NCBI GenBank assembly: GCA_947247005.1
Contig: OX365948.1
Coordinates: 54,853,401 to 54,917,400, forward strand
From: Spisula solida
Taxonomy: Eukaryota; Mollusca; Bivalvia; Venerida; Mactridae
DNA length: 64,000 nucleotides
Direction: 5' to 3'
Positions 1 to 13,222 of this stretch are shown one piece after another; within the stretch, counting starts at the first letter, position 1; each line of letters begins with the position of its first letter. The translations under genes and the position numbers were made by a program. The notes below the pieces were generated by a model that was not told the DNA's origin, did no database searches, and saw only the letters and a list, made by a program, of their open reading frames with translations.

Positions 1-1365
1 ATGATGGCATATTGTAAATTACAATTGATAATATCTAAATGCGTTCGTATTAGGCTAATTATACAAGCTAATTCTCGCAATTCGATCTATGGAAGTAATT
101 GGAACTATAGTAAAGTAGTCATGAAAATAAAACATGTGTACACAGTCGTAGTTTATTATTCTTTCAGTTTGTGTAGCGATCAAAATAAATTATACGACAT
201 TTCTATTTGCGTTCTATCGGGTTTCTGTCAGCCGTTTATATGCAAATTGTTCTTTTACTCATGATGTCAAATAAGGGCGAGTCAGAAATATGATGACAAT
301 GATGACACTATTGTAAAGATTCTATACAAATGGAATTCAGTTTAAATAGAGTATATTGCCAGTAATAAAAAAGAAGATTACTGACACTGAGTTGGGCCAG
401 CCTTTCCAAACATTTAATAACAAGTATCAGTGAATAAAGCACTCAACAGAAACAGCCGAGCACGAAAGGTACAAAAAGGAACACACACAGCATGGAAAAA
501 TACTGACCACAGACACAACTTTTTGACTAGAAAATTACAAAGTACAGATATCGTACAATGACACTACTGAATTTTAACAACAACACAATGGCAACATTAC
601 CGAGCATATCGTAGCAACGGGATAAACATGTAGCCTCTAACAAACTATGTGAGGGTGAATGAAGCAGCAACAAAATTTTGTTTTTCCGGAGGAGGATTAT
701 TAAGCTAGCTAAAGGGTTAGGGGTCAATGTTCAAAGTATGCCTGCAATAATTGACCGTCAAATTCCCCACATATATAGGACATGCCCATTGCCATAATGT
801 CACAGATGGACAAAATATGCCTAACGCCAGAACCGAACCAATCTTTATTGGGAAGCCTACCGCTGTGTAAACTAAGCTAGCCAGACGGGCTGGTACAGAC
901 AATGAAATAAATGTAACGAATAAGGGTGTTAAGTATGTAGAGAATGCAACCCCAAGTGCACTTTCACCTCAAATGATACAGCGACGTAAGAATTTAGGCA
1001 CAATTATTGCCATGTAAACGGTTATGATAACAGTTTCAGAATACAAATAATGGAAGAAAATAGGAATATGTGTACAATCCGAAAACTGTCGATGACAATA
1101 ACACCCCAAGATAATACAGCTTAGCACATTTAACATGATATACTTGAATATCTTTGCTTATCCGTTGTCCAATCAGAGTTGTTATTTGAACTTATCAAAA
1201 TTTTATTACGGTACACTAAAGAAAACACACGAGGATTAATAAACGACAGGTCAAATATGCTCAGCTATAACAAATCGGACAGGGAAGACATAATTTAATA
1301 GCAGATAATGAAATCCTTAAAATTGCTGTCTCTGCTTGAAATTGTCAAATTCACATTTATATAAG

Positions 1366-1690
1366 AACTACCAAAGAGCATACATATACTAAGACACTTT
1401 TTTGATGCTTTGTAGTTTATTTGTGGATTTCAAATTCTCAGATATACATGTATCAAGATAATAGGATACATCAAAAACCGTCTTTTGCGTATCCGTCATT
1501 TTGGATGTACAACAGTTTAACATATAAATAGCGTTATTCTTGATGAAAACCACAGTTTGACTCTAATTTACATTTATTGCCGGTCTATGTCTAGTCTCAC
1601 ATGACCGTTTCCTGTATAAATCCAAATCGTATAAGATTTTCTTTCTTCATATTTGACAATCTACCATATCGATTCGATCGTTCGTACCAA
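1366..1690 (-). pseudogene. Broken frame matching 10,906-11,235
   Basis: The minus strand encodes a peptide colinear with the frame at 10,906-11,235. Shared stretches include SQTVVFIKNNAIYMLNCC and KMTDTQKTVFDVSYYLDT. Here the tryptophan codon after INVN has become a TAG stop, and two extra codons interrupt the DTSENL stretch. I do not recognise the peptide. It may be an old exon or simply open sequence carried by the duplication. Confidence 0.3.
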
Positions 1691-2169
1691 GATGAAAAAT
1701 AACGGTCATCGAAAAGGAAAGGAATGGATGGGAGCTTTGGTATCATTTCAAACTAGTATTTTTGTTAAGAGGTACTAGGAATTTTGTCAGTCTTTTGATA
1801 ACATTCAGCTCGAACCAGGCTTGTTTTGAATATTACAAACGTCTTATTACGTGAATGAAATTCATTGCAAACTTATATATTTAGCCACTGCCGTTGTCAA
1901 GGATGTTAGTGTGCCGGGCTTTTTAACGTGCGGTCATGCTGCAATTCCCGGTCGCTGCTGGTTATACCATTCCATGAATATTCGACACTTATACAGAGTT
2001 TCTTCCACATGTGGAGAAGTTTCTTGTTCCTTGTGTTAGTACTGATTAGGATCAGTTCCGGGGTATTGGTTTGGTGAATCAGTCGCCGTATACTAGTTTA
2101 ACTAAAAATGGTTGAGAATTAACAAACGCACACTATATTATTTAATTCATTATTTCCTTCTCAGTGCTT

Positions 2170-2392
2170 TTAATTACCAATGACCCAGATTCCGTTCATA
2201 AGTTTTCAGGAATTTGAGATTTTAATTGACATAACGTCCTGCCAATTCAATCAATGTATACCAAATATAGTTGACATCTACAGTCTGTTCCGTTGTCATT
2301 GAGACTACAATAAACAAGACGAACGGCAAGCCTTTAATTAAAGCACAGATCGACATGTTCTCTCTAAGAATATTCATTTTCCGTCACATTGT
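2170..2392 (-). pseudogene. Broken leader-like frame matching 11,722-11,937
   Basis: The minus strand aligns codon by codon with 11,722-11,937 for about 50 codons. The second codon is TGA, so the frame must start at a later ATG (MSICALIKGLPFVLFIVV...). It ends early in a TAA after GRYVN. A hydrophobic stretch resembling a signal peptide is kept. Over 49 hand-compared codons I count about 6 silent and 12-13 replacement differences, close to neutral expectation. A decayed exon or chance frame is likelier than a working gene. Confidence 0.3.
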
Positions 2393-3140
2393 TAACCGCA
2401 CGTAGACACGTCTTCGACGATGTGAAAAGTTAAAAGGGCGTCAAACCACTTAGAACATATTCAGTGTTAGCAGATAATACTCCCATACGGAATAAACGAC
2501 ATTCCTTCCATTCAAATAGGGAAACTGCTTTATGATCTATTGATCCAGTGATCTTAAGAATGATATTCTGCAAGTATGAACCAAACATATTGAAGACGTT
2601 TAGTGGCCGATGTTTAAGACATTTATGACTGGAATAAACAAGTCTTCATGACATTATTGATTGACATAAAGAAGAAAATTACTTTTTTGATCATATAGCC
2701 CAACGACGTAATAAGTTTAATATTGATGAGGCTTCTGTGCTGCTTTGGTCGATGAGCTATGGGTTCGAATACTAATGGGATGTCAACTGCTTATGTAAAG
2801 GAATTTTCTAGCTTGCTAGTGCATGTTATGTTGTTCTAAGATATACCCAGATGCATATAGGGGTTGTTCCACCAACAAAATAATATTAAAAGTCAATATT
2901 GGCTGTTTATGTGACTCGAAGTCCAATTAACCTATTAACTAAATGAAAACCAATACAAATACGTAACTGTAAAAATATGCTACAACCTACAGACTGTGAA
3001 TAAAATATTATCTTTCTGAAACTGCAATTCTTTTAAAGCTATTTGTACAAGTATATCTAAATAATAAACACAAATAACCTACTTAGATGAATCTACGGTA
3101 AACCAACAATACATGTAGCGAAATCTGAGAGAATTATGCA

Positions 3141-6100
3141 AGAAACGTTTGCAAAATAAAATCATGCAAAAATAACGTTTGCTGTTAGAATAGCAGTTTT
3201 GTACGATAACATTGTGAACGAAATAAAGAAAAGTGTTTCTCCTGAAATTTCAGTTTATTCTGCATCTTTGGCAGTTTAATCGCTCCTCGTGTGTGTAGAA
3301 CTGGTCGAGTGAGGTGATCACGTAGCTGAATTAAGAATAAATGCGAGTAATGTTTTTTGGAGGGGGGGGGGCTAAATCTTTAGCTTTACATCCTAGGCAA
3401 TCCAATATTTGCATCATGTTTGTTTATCAGTTTTGTGAATGACAAACAAATGATAAGAGCCTTGTCGTTTTATTGCTGCTAAACCCTCACATCGACTTGT
3501 TGAATGATTAGATTCTTTGAAAAAAATCAACACTGCCAATTTTAATTCATCAACCCGCGTTTCAGAGGAAAAATACCACACTGTAATTATTTCTTCTCGA
3601 GTGAATGAAATTATTGGTTACAATTATTTCTTCTACTCAGTACCGGGACTTTCATCCGGTCTTTTACAACACTGTCACGATCTCACTATCATGACTGCAT
3701 GTCAACCGAAGGAGAATTCGATGACATTAAAATTGCCACGAGTCTTACTTTAAAAAATTTAATCTCAAAATTTGATCTCAAAAGATAGGTGCGTATGATA
3801 ATCATACAAACTTTTCGTATAACAAGGTCAAAATATTTTAAACACATTTCAATGGTAGGATGAAAAACACTGATTGAATAACACGACCACGTATAGGAAG
3901 CTGGCCACACAGGCTAGAAATTAATGTGCAAGTATTTCTTGCTGATGTACGTGGGACGTTAAGAAGTAACGTAGATTTTTAGACTTGTGTACTTGGACTA
4001 TATGTTAACTATTGCTAAATTCAAATAATTTTTGAACATCCTTCGTTTATGTACCATTCTTTGTTATGATTATATAATACCTAGTTAGTATGTACGAGGG
4101 TTGATTCATAATAAACTGGGCATACATGTTACTACCGCATTGATTTTCAAGTTGAAAAACCATTTATCAGGTTAATGGATCTTGTAGTATTTAGCTCACT
4201 AGCTTCTTAGATTTATCCCAGTGAACGAAACATTAAACCCACAGCTTCCAATAAACCTATTGGGCGTAATACATTCTATTGTCCCATACATTCCTTTATG
4301 TTCACTCGCGAATTTGTCATCGCCTAGACCAAGTACATGAATATTCTGAAACTACAATGTATATTCCACAGAATATAGTCAAACTTCCTCTACCACGCTA
4401 TGTTAATCAATATTTTCAATTATATTCTAAGTCAACTAGCCATAAAAAGATTGGTGAATATATTCATGCTGGCGACAGCGAGCCTGTTGAGTCGAATAGT
4501 TTTTGCTATTTCCTTTTCAACTAATCAATTTCTTTAAAAAAAAATTTTTATTTTTCTCAAGACATCGGTTGATAGGCAAAAAATCCTTGACGATGATATT
4601 ACAATTGTATTCTCGATTAAACTTGCAATAATGCGCAGATTCAACACATTGTCAACCAAATGAATTGATAAGCAGTTCAATCTAGCGAGTATTGTTGAAA
4701 TGGGATATTCTGCTGAGAACATGGGTAATACTAGCTGATAAATGGTTCAACATCGGCTTAAGAAAGAATTTGTAGCATTTATGGGAGACCCTACACCTCC
4801 AACCAAGTGGTGAATAAACGAGTGAGTCATGTTTTAACATTTAACAAACATGAAAGCAATGGCAATGTGCAAGAGTTGATACGGATTCATCGGGCTGGGA
4901 AAATATCTTTTATTTTGATTTTAACAAATGATATTTTATAAAAATGTTGCTACAGAAGTAGATTTCGTTATTTCTGTTTTCAATTTTTAGATCTTTTTTT
5001 TAATCTCCAAATCGTTAACAATAATCATTTTCAAATTTAAATATACAATCCCCGATCCCCGCCTGCGCCACTGGTCAATTTGAGAAAAAACGGGGTAAGG
5101 TGTACCGTCGGCCGAGCGGACGAATGTCTGAAGTAGACTGAAAAACTTGTACTTTAACTGTTAGGTGACTTGAGTGCACTGTTGTTTCTACTGAATGCTG
5201 ATTTCCTTGTCCGATTTGATTATTACGTTTATTATGTCATTATGTGGTATAGAACATGCAACGTGAATTATGTGTGACTGACATTGAACGAACTTTTCAC
5301 TATTTTAAAAATAATTTGATTATTTTCATAAGAGCAACGTAGACAAATTGCCCAATCAGAGAAATTTCAATTTCCGAAAATACGAGATATTTCCACTTTA
5401 CTTACTTTTCTTCCTATATAATGCAATGTGATTTGTTTCTAGAAAAGCAGATAATACTTTGGGTTTTAGTTCTATATGTAAGGCTATTCTATTGAACAAA
5501 GATGTTATTGTCCGCCCGAATTTGCGTGCTGAATTTGTAAGCTTAAGTATTCAAACGAAAATCATCAAAACTCAGTATTCGTCATTTTAAACCGGGCCTC
5601 TTTTATGCCGAGCTAGCAAGTTTTTCGAATAAAGTTCTTTTGTGCCTTGCGTAATCACTCTTTCCCTGCCAGATGTGTTATTATCTTTTCGTGGATATCT
5701 TTTAAAATTCATGTATGAAACTTCAGCGTTATATATAACACTCGATTACGCACTTAATGCGCCAACTTGATACCGCTACATGACAGAAATACTTTGTTGT
5801 TGCTTAGTTTCATTTTTCTTTGACATTTTTACTTTTATATTTGTCATAGTGACGTCATTTTTAACGAACGGTCCAAATCGTCCTTTATAATTATGCACTT
5901 TTGTTAGAGCTACCCTACTCGTCCTCAAATCCTTTTCTGCATTTAGATAAAACATCACATTAGTAGTACAGTACAAACACCACCCAAAATATTAGTCTAG
6001 ACATTGAACTGATCCATTTTACACCCCCTCTGTTATTGTATGAAGATGCTTCAAGGTTGTCTGAATAGTTCATCTCTGCATTAAATACAATAACACTGAG

Positions 6101-8690
6101 AGGATATTCAACCTACCAACATAATCCTCTTCGGGCTGGTTCGACCCTAAGACCATTACTAAATAACGCCAATAATATTGTTTCTGTCTGCGGGCTAACT
6201 TCTCACCTGGCCCAATACTCTAACCGCTTCGTTTTAATTTCTTGAAGCAGATACTAATCTAGGTATATAAGGGAAAATTGTTGTTTGCTTCTTTAAGATA
6301 ACTAATTAATCTATGTTTGTGCACAGATTAATTAAAAGGCTAGGTTCCTATTATGTTTTAATAGTGGTATGTAGGGGGAAACTTGTTGTAAGTATGTTTA
6401 AAATCATTAATTTCTCTATGTAAGTACAACGATTCAATAAAAAGCTAGGTTCCTTTTAGTTTTTTGAAGCCGATGCCAACGAGGTTAATGATCGCTGTAA
6501 CACTGGGTACCCGTGCATCTTGCCTTGTCATCGCGTTTCGTTGAAGATTTACTATAAATATTACGTTCATTCATTCATAAATATGTCACGTGATACGGTG
6601 CGTAAATAGTAACAGCCAATTTGTTTTATGGGGGTAATAAAACATGGCCAGGTCTGCTCTATATTTAATGGATTAATCCGCAGATCGTGTTAGAATACCT
6701 TACAAAACATATCAACTCTAACAAGCAATTGACACTGGTATTCTTGGTTTCTAGATGAGTTTTGTAACTAAGTACCTAACGCGGTGGCTCATATTCCTAT
6801 CTTTGTGGTTCCCGGCATATTTAGATCAGCAGTGTGGAAAGCCCTGCCATGACATCCCACGTATTGCAGTGATTAGTGGCATTAGCATGGCTATTGATTA
6901 GAATTAAAATGTAATTAAGAACCGTAACAAGTGGGTTGACAGTAGTATTTAAACTTGAGAACTTGCGTATAAATGTTTTATCTAAATAAAACTTGACGGA
7001 TGTCTTTAAAGAGGAAACTAAACCCAAAGGCTATCGATTCTGCGCCGTCGTACCTTTATCCAGGTCGCTTATATGTAGGAACATGGCCATAAGCATTTCT
7101 GTTCGTAAATTCATATAAGTGATTTTGGTTTGTAGATGCGTTTTGTAACTTAGTATGTATGATTGAGTTACTCGTAAATGAGATGCAGGAGGTCGATGTG
7201 TCACACGCTGGTAAGTTATACCAAAGATAAAATAAGAATGGAACAGCACCAATTTTCCTTGCACCTTTATAATTCTTAATGGTTTTATTTTGTTTTAATT
7301 TGTTTGTTTTAAAATTCCACCATCAGTATTTCAGTCATTTATATGGCGCTTGTCTAACTTAATCAACATGGTTTGGGCCAACCGGTCCTTATAAAACCCT
7401 TACCATTTAATACAGATCAACAAAAAATAGAGATATACCAGTACCGTACCATATGTATGGACGTTGGTATGTACTTATAATTATGCAAAACAAAACAGGA
7501 AGCTGCACCAGTCCAGTACCGTATACATAATTGCGTTGGTATGTAGTGATATCAAACCTCCAGCAACCTGTTTCCCCTTGGTGATCACTCTAACAATTAC
7601 ATCGCTACTATTTTGAACTATATTGAAAATTGGTCTAGAACCAAATATGTCATTCACGATAAATAAAGTCATTATTATTACATGTATTATTACTACTTAA
7701 ACTACTGAAACTTCTAAAAAAACCGAAACGTACAGTACATCTTTATATCGAATACATTGTATTATATTCCACAAACTGAATTAGACATTTTTATGGTAGC
7801 ATAGGAAGCCTCATATTCAATTTGTCATATTCACAGCCAATGCGATAAAGCCTATCCGCTTTCATTTAGATAACACACATTTAAAGTAACGAAATTTAAT
7901 AGTGTTGTCATTTTCTAAAACTGGCATAATATAATTGACATTTTAGATATATTAGGTATATGTTGTACTCAAGTACATTGTGAACTAGCGGGTATGTGTA
8001 CAGTGTCCGCATCAGGAACGGGCGGGTGTTAGTTCTGGCCTAGACCACACGTTATTAACATTATTACTCATTAAAATGGTACTGACATGATTCCGTTGTA
8101 TGCCACTAATCGTAAGGTATTGGTGTAGTTGTATCTTTAGTTTGCACATTATCTGCATGCTGTAACTGGTTATTAGCCATACAGCCTGTTTTCACAATTC
8201 TTCTAAGATATCTAAGGAAAACAAATGTTCTTAATTTGTTAGATATTTTACTAAGAGTTTTCACTATGAACTGTTTGAATTGTCTAAGCTAAATTTTTAG
8301 ATATTTTAGTTTTTAAGTGGATAGTTGTTAGTGAATAAGATTATTTCTAAGAAAAACTTAAGACGCTTTGTGGATATGAACCCTGAACTGCTAAATCGAT
8401 GAAAATTTTGACCAACAATCTAGAGCATCTTTGTCTATATATGGATAAATCAGGTAGCAAAGATAACATGGTTATAACCTAGTTGTTATAGTATCCTAGA
8501 CGTCAACGTAAATCAACCATGGGCTAAACTACCTTTTGGTCTTAGTGTATGCTGAAAATACCATATATCAATAATGCAAAGCTGATTAGCATTCAAGATT
8601 CTTGTAGCCTTAAGGTAATCCACACTCGTAGGTATAAAACACTGGTAAGCTCTACGTAATTACATTAATTATATGGAAAGGCAAAGCAAA
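3141..8690. other. AT-rich region, no gene recognised
   Basis: All frames are short and none has a recognisable motif. A G-run sits at about 3,360-3,371. A weak family A fragment (actgaatgctgatttccttgtccgatt) lies near 5,140-5,215. Two imperfect direct repeats of about 120 bases lie at 6,232-6,465, both ending in a gctaggttcct block. A shorter imperfect duplication around agtaccgta...cgttggtatgta occurs at 7,448-7,475 and 7,516-7,545. I see nothing else in this stretch. Confidence 0.6.
6232..6465 (+). repeat. Two-unit imperfect direct repeat (~120 bp)
   Basis: Each unit begins with a ttttaat...gaagcagat or ttttaatagtgg block, continues through a ttgttgt stretch and an attaat run, and ends with aataaaa(g)gctaggttcct. 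The units differ by many substitutions and small indels, so the duplication is old. Confidence 0.5.
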
Positions 8691-8699
8691 CATAGAACA

Positions 8700-8915
8700 A
8701 AACATATAGTCTGACAAATGATAGGTTGCTCAGGTTTTAGGGCTTTGTAGCTATTTAGGATCACTTTTTTGTTCAGTTTTGTATTGATTGAGGCGTCTAC
8801 TTTTGGTTTGTGCTTTTTGAATGTGTTTATTGCTTTAAAATGTGCATTTCGTATGCTGCTTTTTCTATTCAGTGCCACTTTCCCTGTCCGATTTTATATT
8901 ATCGTTTTTGCCTAA
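8700..8915 (+). repeat. Family A element, diverged copy
   Basis: The right end reads ttccctgtccgattttatattatcg, the hallmark 3' end of family A. The body (ttttgttcagttttgtattg, then gtttgtgctttttgaatg) is recognisable but strongly diverged. Confidence 0.5.
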
Positions 8916-9689
8916 ATAATTATATTGAATTCGCGCGTATAAATCATACCATTGTAAGATCACTGGAGACGTTTTATTCAAATACATTGCACTAGTATCG
9001 TGATCTCCTTTTCTCTGATTGCTTGAAGTGGAAATTTGAAACAACTCAAATCGCATTTCATTCCAAAAAACACACCTATTTTAATTTCATACGTGTTACT
9101 AAATGGAAACCCGCAGTTGTTGGAACGCTCACGATTGTCATTCAGCATATCCGGTTTCGTTTAGCGAATAGTCAGCAGGTTAAGGTCTGTCGTGACACTG
9201 CTCAGGTAGAGAAGTACCTAGTAGGTTGGGAAACAATAGAGACTAATATGAGCCAGAACGTGGTTGGTTTCCTAGGTGGAAGCGACTGTAAGAAATTACC
9301 AAGTTGAACAAAGACGCGTCTTATCATATGGTTGTGTTTATTGTTTGCAATTTGGATTTGCGTATAAAATACTGGTGAATGTAATATGATGTTTACTAGT
9401 ATATCTTTTAGCATTCCAACCTACGAACATTTTGGCCTCGTGGAGATAATATGGTACGGTAATCAGTGTCTAACATTGCGAAATTGATAGCATCAAAATT
9501 ACATTGAATACACTAGGATTGTAGAAAAACAATCAATTAGGGCGGAAAGAGAATACAATTATACAACTTTAGCATTAATCAAATATATACATGAGCAGCA
9601 TTTTAAAAACATATAGGCCTTGTCTCATACATTGTAATTATGTCGCCATTTTATTACACCAGCGCCCTCTAAGCCGAACAGATAAAAAA

Positions 9690-9765
9690 ACAAGACAGGG
9701 AAAGGCAGCACCTAACAGAAACAGCGGAGCACGAATGACACATTAGAGAACATACAAAAAAAACT
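9690..9765 (-). repeat. Family A fragment
   Basis: Contains acagggaaaggcagcacctaacagaaacagcggagcacgaatg, the reverse-strand head of family A, without a recognisable remainder. The surrounding 9,000-9,690 stretch is AT-rich and shows nothing else I can name. Confidence 0.5.
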
Positions 9766-10905
9766 AAAGAATCCTTTGAATTATATGTTAACAAAGTTTA
9801 TTGGTGTTCAATTTGTGAGTAAACTGAATGTGATACAGGCGTTATTGTAAATGAATGCCAATCAAAACACTGAGTTATAAACATTACCATTGATAACATC
9901 TAAATGCGTTTGTATTAGGCTAATTATACAAGCTAATTGTCGCAATTCGATCTTTGGAAGTAATTGGAACTATGGTATAGTAGTCATGAAAACAAAACAT
10001 GTGGGCATAGTCGTGTTTTATCATTCTTTCAGTTTGCGGCGGGATTAATATAAATTATATGACATTTCTATTTTGTGTTTTATCGGGTTTCTGTCAGCGG
10101 TTTCTATGCAAATTGTTCTTTTACTCATGATGTCAAATAAGGGCGAATCAGACATATTGACGACGCTAATGTAAGGTTTCTATACAAAATGCAATTTAGT
10201 TTAAATACAGTTTATTGTTAATAATAAATAACAATTACTGAGCCTGGGTTGAGCCAGACTTACTACAAACGTGGATAACAAATAACGGGGAATGCAGCAC
10301 TCAACAGAAACAGCAGAGCACGAAAGGTACAAAAAAGAAAACTCAACATAGAAAAATTAAGGACCGCCAGCACAAAACGTAGTTCTTGCTCGCCCCATTT
10401 TACTCAAAATAACAAATGACAGATATCGTATAATGGCAAATATGAATTTTAACAACAACACAATGGCAAAAATTACCGAGCAAATCGAAGCAACGGGAAC
10501 TTATAAATTATTTGAGAGTAAAAATATTACCAACAATATTTCATTTTTCTAAAAGATGATTATAAACCTAGCCTCAGGGTTTGGGCCAATGTTCCAAATA
10601 TGCCTTCAATAATTGATTGACAACGTCTCCACATATGGAGGATATGCCCGTAGCCACAATGTCACGGATGGACAAAATACCTGCCCAACGCTAGAACCGA
10701 ACCAATCTTTCAAGGGACACAGCTTGCCACACGTGTTGTGAATAAGGATGTTTAACATACAGATAATGCCACAAGCAGTGCGCTTGCACCGGAAACGAAA
10801 TAGAGACGTAAGAATTGTGACATGGTCTCTATGGAGTACAAATGTTGCATGCAAATAGGTATACAATCTGAAAAGCGTCGACGACAATAACACAAAATCT
10901 TACAT

Positions 10906-11235
10906 TTATAAAAGTACACGTTTTACCATAGCGCGTACGTATACTTGGACACCACTTTTGATGTTTTGTAATTTATTTGTAGATGTCAAATTCTCAGATG
11001 TATCAAGATAATAGGATACATCAAAAACCGTCTTTTGCGTATCCGTCATTTTGGGTGTACAACAGTTTAACATATAAATAGCATTATTCTTGATGAAAAC
11101 CACAGTTTGACTCCAATTTACATTTATTGCCGGTCTATGTCTGGTCTCACAGGACCGTTTCCTGTATAAATCCGAATCGTCTAATATTTTCTTTCCTAAT
11201 ATTTGACAATCCAACATATTGATTCGGTCGTTCAA
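10906..11235 (-). other. Open frame of unknown function, duplicated
   Basis: The minus-strand frame is 109 codons long from a TTG; the first ATG is the seventh codon. The peptide is polar, with SQTVVFIKNNAIYMLNCC followed by a Ser/Thr-rich tail (SYYLDTSENLTSTNKLQ). No family is recognised. The partner in copy 1 (1,366-1,690) has an in-frame TAG, so if this was ever an exon at least one copy is dead. It lies downstream, on the same strand, of the leader-like frame at 11,722-11,937, which would suit two exons of one gene, but I see no convincing splice pair. Confidence 0.2.
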
Positions 11236-11721
11236 ACCAAGATGAACAATTTACAGTCATCGTAAAGGAAAGGGATGAATGGAAGCTTTGGTATCATTTC
11301 ATACTTGTATTTCCGTTAAGATTTACTGGGAGTTTGTGTCAGTCTTTCGATTACATTCAGTCCGCACCAGGCTTGTTTTTAATACAAAAACCTTGTTACG
11401 TGAATGAAATGCATTGCATAATTATACAATGTTTAGCCACTGCCGTTGTCAAGGGGTTAGTGCGCTGGAGTTTTAACCCGAAGACCCGGGTTGGATTACC
11501 AGTCAATGCAGGCCATACCATCTCATGGATATTGAACACTTTCTTCCACATGTGGAGAGGTTTCTGGTTCTCTTTGGAAAGATAAGACTAGTACTGATAT
11601 AGGATACAATACAGCAACATGAGTTTGGTGAATAGGCCGCCGTATACTAGTTTAACTGAAAAATGGTTGAGAATGAACAAACACATACTGAATTATTTAA
11701 TTCATTCTTTCTGTCTAAGTG

Positions 11722-11937
11722 TTAACCAATGACCCAGATTATGTTCAGTAGTTTTGAGGAATTTGAGATTTTAATGATGTAACGTCCTGCTGAATCAATC
11801 ACTGTGTACCGAATAACGTTGACATACACAGTCTGTTCTGTTGCCAATGAGAATACAATAAACAAGACGAAAGGCAAGTCTTTAATTAAAACACAGATCG
11901 ACATATTCTCTCTTAGAAAATTTATTTTCCGTTCCAT
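11722..11937 (-). other. 71-codon frame with hydrophobic leader, unknown
   Basis: Opens with a true ATG (MERKINFLRENMSICVLIKD), followed by LPFVLFIVFSLATEQT. That is a basic start, a hydrophobic core and a small-residue/polar exit, as in a secreted or membrane protein leader. The rest (VYVNVIRYTVIDSAGRYIIK) is unrecognised. Copy 1 has a stop at codon 2 and another after about 50 codons. The silent-to-replacement count between copies is near neutral. It may be a first exon or chance; I favour non-functional. Confidence 0.2.
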
Positions 11938-13222
11938 TGTTAACCATACTTAGACACGTCTTCGACGATGTGAATAGTTAAGATGGCGTCAAACTACTTA
12001 GAACATATTCAGTGTTAGTAGATAATACTCCCATACGGAATAAACGACATTCCTTCCATTCAAATACGGAAACTGCTTTATGATCTATTGATCCAGTGAT
12101 CTTAAGAATGTTATTCTGCAAGTATGAACCAAAAATATTGAAGACGTTTAGTGGCCGATGTTAGAGACATTTATGATTGGAATAAACAAGTCTTTATGAC
12201 ATCATTGATTGACATTAAGAAGAAATTACTTCCTGTTCAAACAGCCCAACGACGTAATACGTTTAATAGTGAAAATGCTTCTGTGCTGCTTTTGTCGGTG
12301 AGCTATGGGTTCGAATACTAATGGGATGACGAATGTTTATGTAAAGCTGTTTTCTAGCTTGATTGTGGACGTTTTGTTGTTCTACTAAGATGCACAAAAT
12401 AATGTTCCTCAAACAAAATAATAGGTGAAGTCAATATATGACATTGAAGGTGGTAAATGTGACGCAAGGCTGTACTAAAGGTCAGATATTGACGACACTA
12501 TTTAAACTATTGAGTAAAAGAAAAACAATACAAATAACTGTACAAATATGCTACAACCTACAGCTAGTGAAGCAAACATGTTGTTTCTGAAAATCGAGAA
12601 ACTGCAATTAATTAAAAGATATTTGTACAAGAATATCATATTCATGTCTTGCTATTACGAAATCAAGTAATTATATCACGACCGAGTACTCTACATGCCC
12701 GTTTAAACAAAAGCATAATATGGAAACTGCTATTTTCATTCGTGATACTGAAAATCTAAATATTGAATTGTATACCTTATCCCAAAGAATTCAACTTCTT
12801 GCTTAAATATATTATGTTGGTTGAATGGTTGTTGCAGCGTACCATTAACGCCTACAGTTTTTCCCCAATTTCTATCAGGGCGTTCTTGCACATTAGCCAT
12901 TATCTAGTTATAACACACCTACAATTTATGACACACCTACGTCACTTATGACACGCCTACAATATAATGTGGTGCCATTTATGACATCCCTATAACACCA
13001 TGCGACATTCCTTTAATACTCGCCTACAATATCACGTGGTATTTATAACAGGACAGGATGCTAGGGAACAGACTATTCTGCATTTTACTCAAATGTATAG
13101 CAGCTATATAAATACGTACCACGGTAAACTGCTATGTCACTTTCGATAATAAACACAAATAACCCAAATAGACGAATATACGGTAAACACATAATACATG
13201 TAGCACAAAGTCTGAGAGAATA

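Larger units (their letters stand above)
1..3140 (+). repeat. Duplication A, copy 1
   Basis: This stretch aligns colinearly with 9,888-13,222 (offset about 9,865 near the start). Shared landmarks include gcgttcgtattaggctaatt at 41, the block at 1,430-1,700 that matches 10,985-11,235, and the block at 2,190-2,640 that matches 11,740-12,200. Copy 1 carries about 200 bases at 1,120-1,350 that copy 2 lacks. Part of that extra DNA (1,125-1,205) recurs at 62,355-62,440. The left end may lie outside the window. By eye the aligned blocks are roughly 85-90% identical. No intact gene was found; two minus-strand frames shared with copy 2 carry stops here. A family A fragment (gcactcaacagaaacagccg) lies at about 432-505. 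Confidence 0.85.
9888..13222 (+). repeat. Duplication A, copy 2
   Basis: Direct copy of 1-3,140. The alignment is continuous from the cattgataacatctaaatgcg block to a last shared block at 13,147-13,222 (aataaacacaaataaccc...tctgagagaat). Relative to copy 1 it carries about 510 extra bases at 12,635-13,147. That insert contains imperfect short repeats of the form tatgacacacctac at about 12,910-13,045. A family A fragment lies at about 10,285-10,345. Two minus-strand frames are open here but broken in copy 1 (listed separately). Confidence 0.85.
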
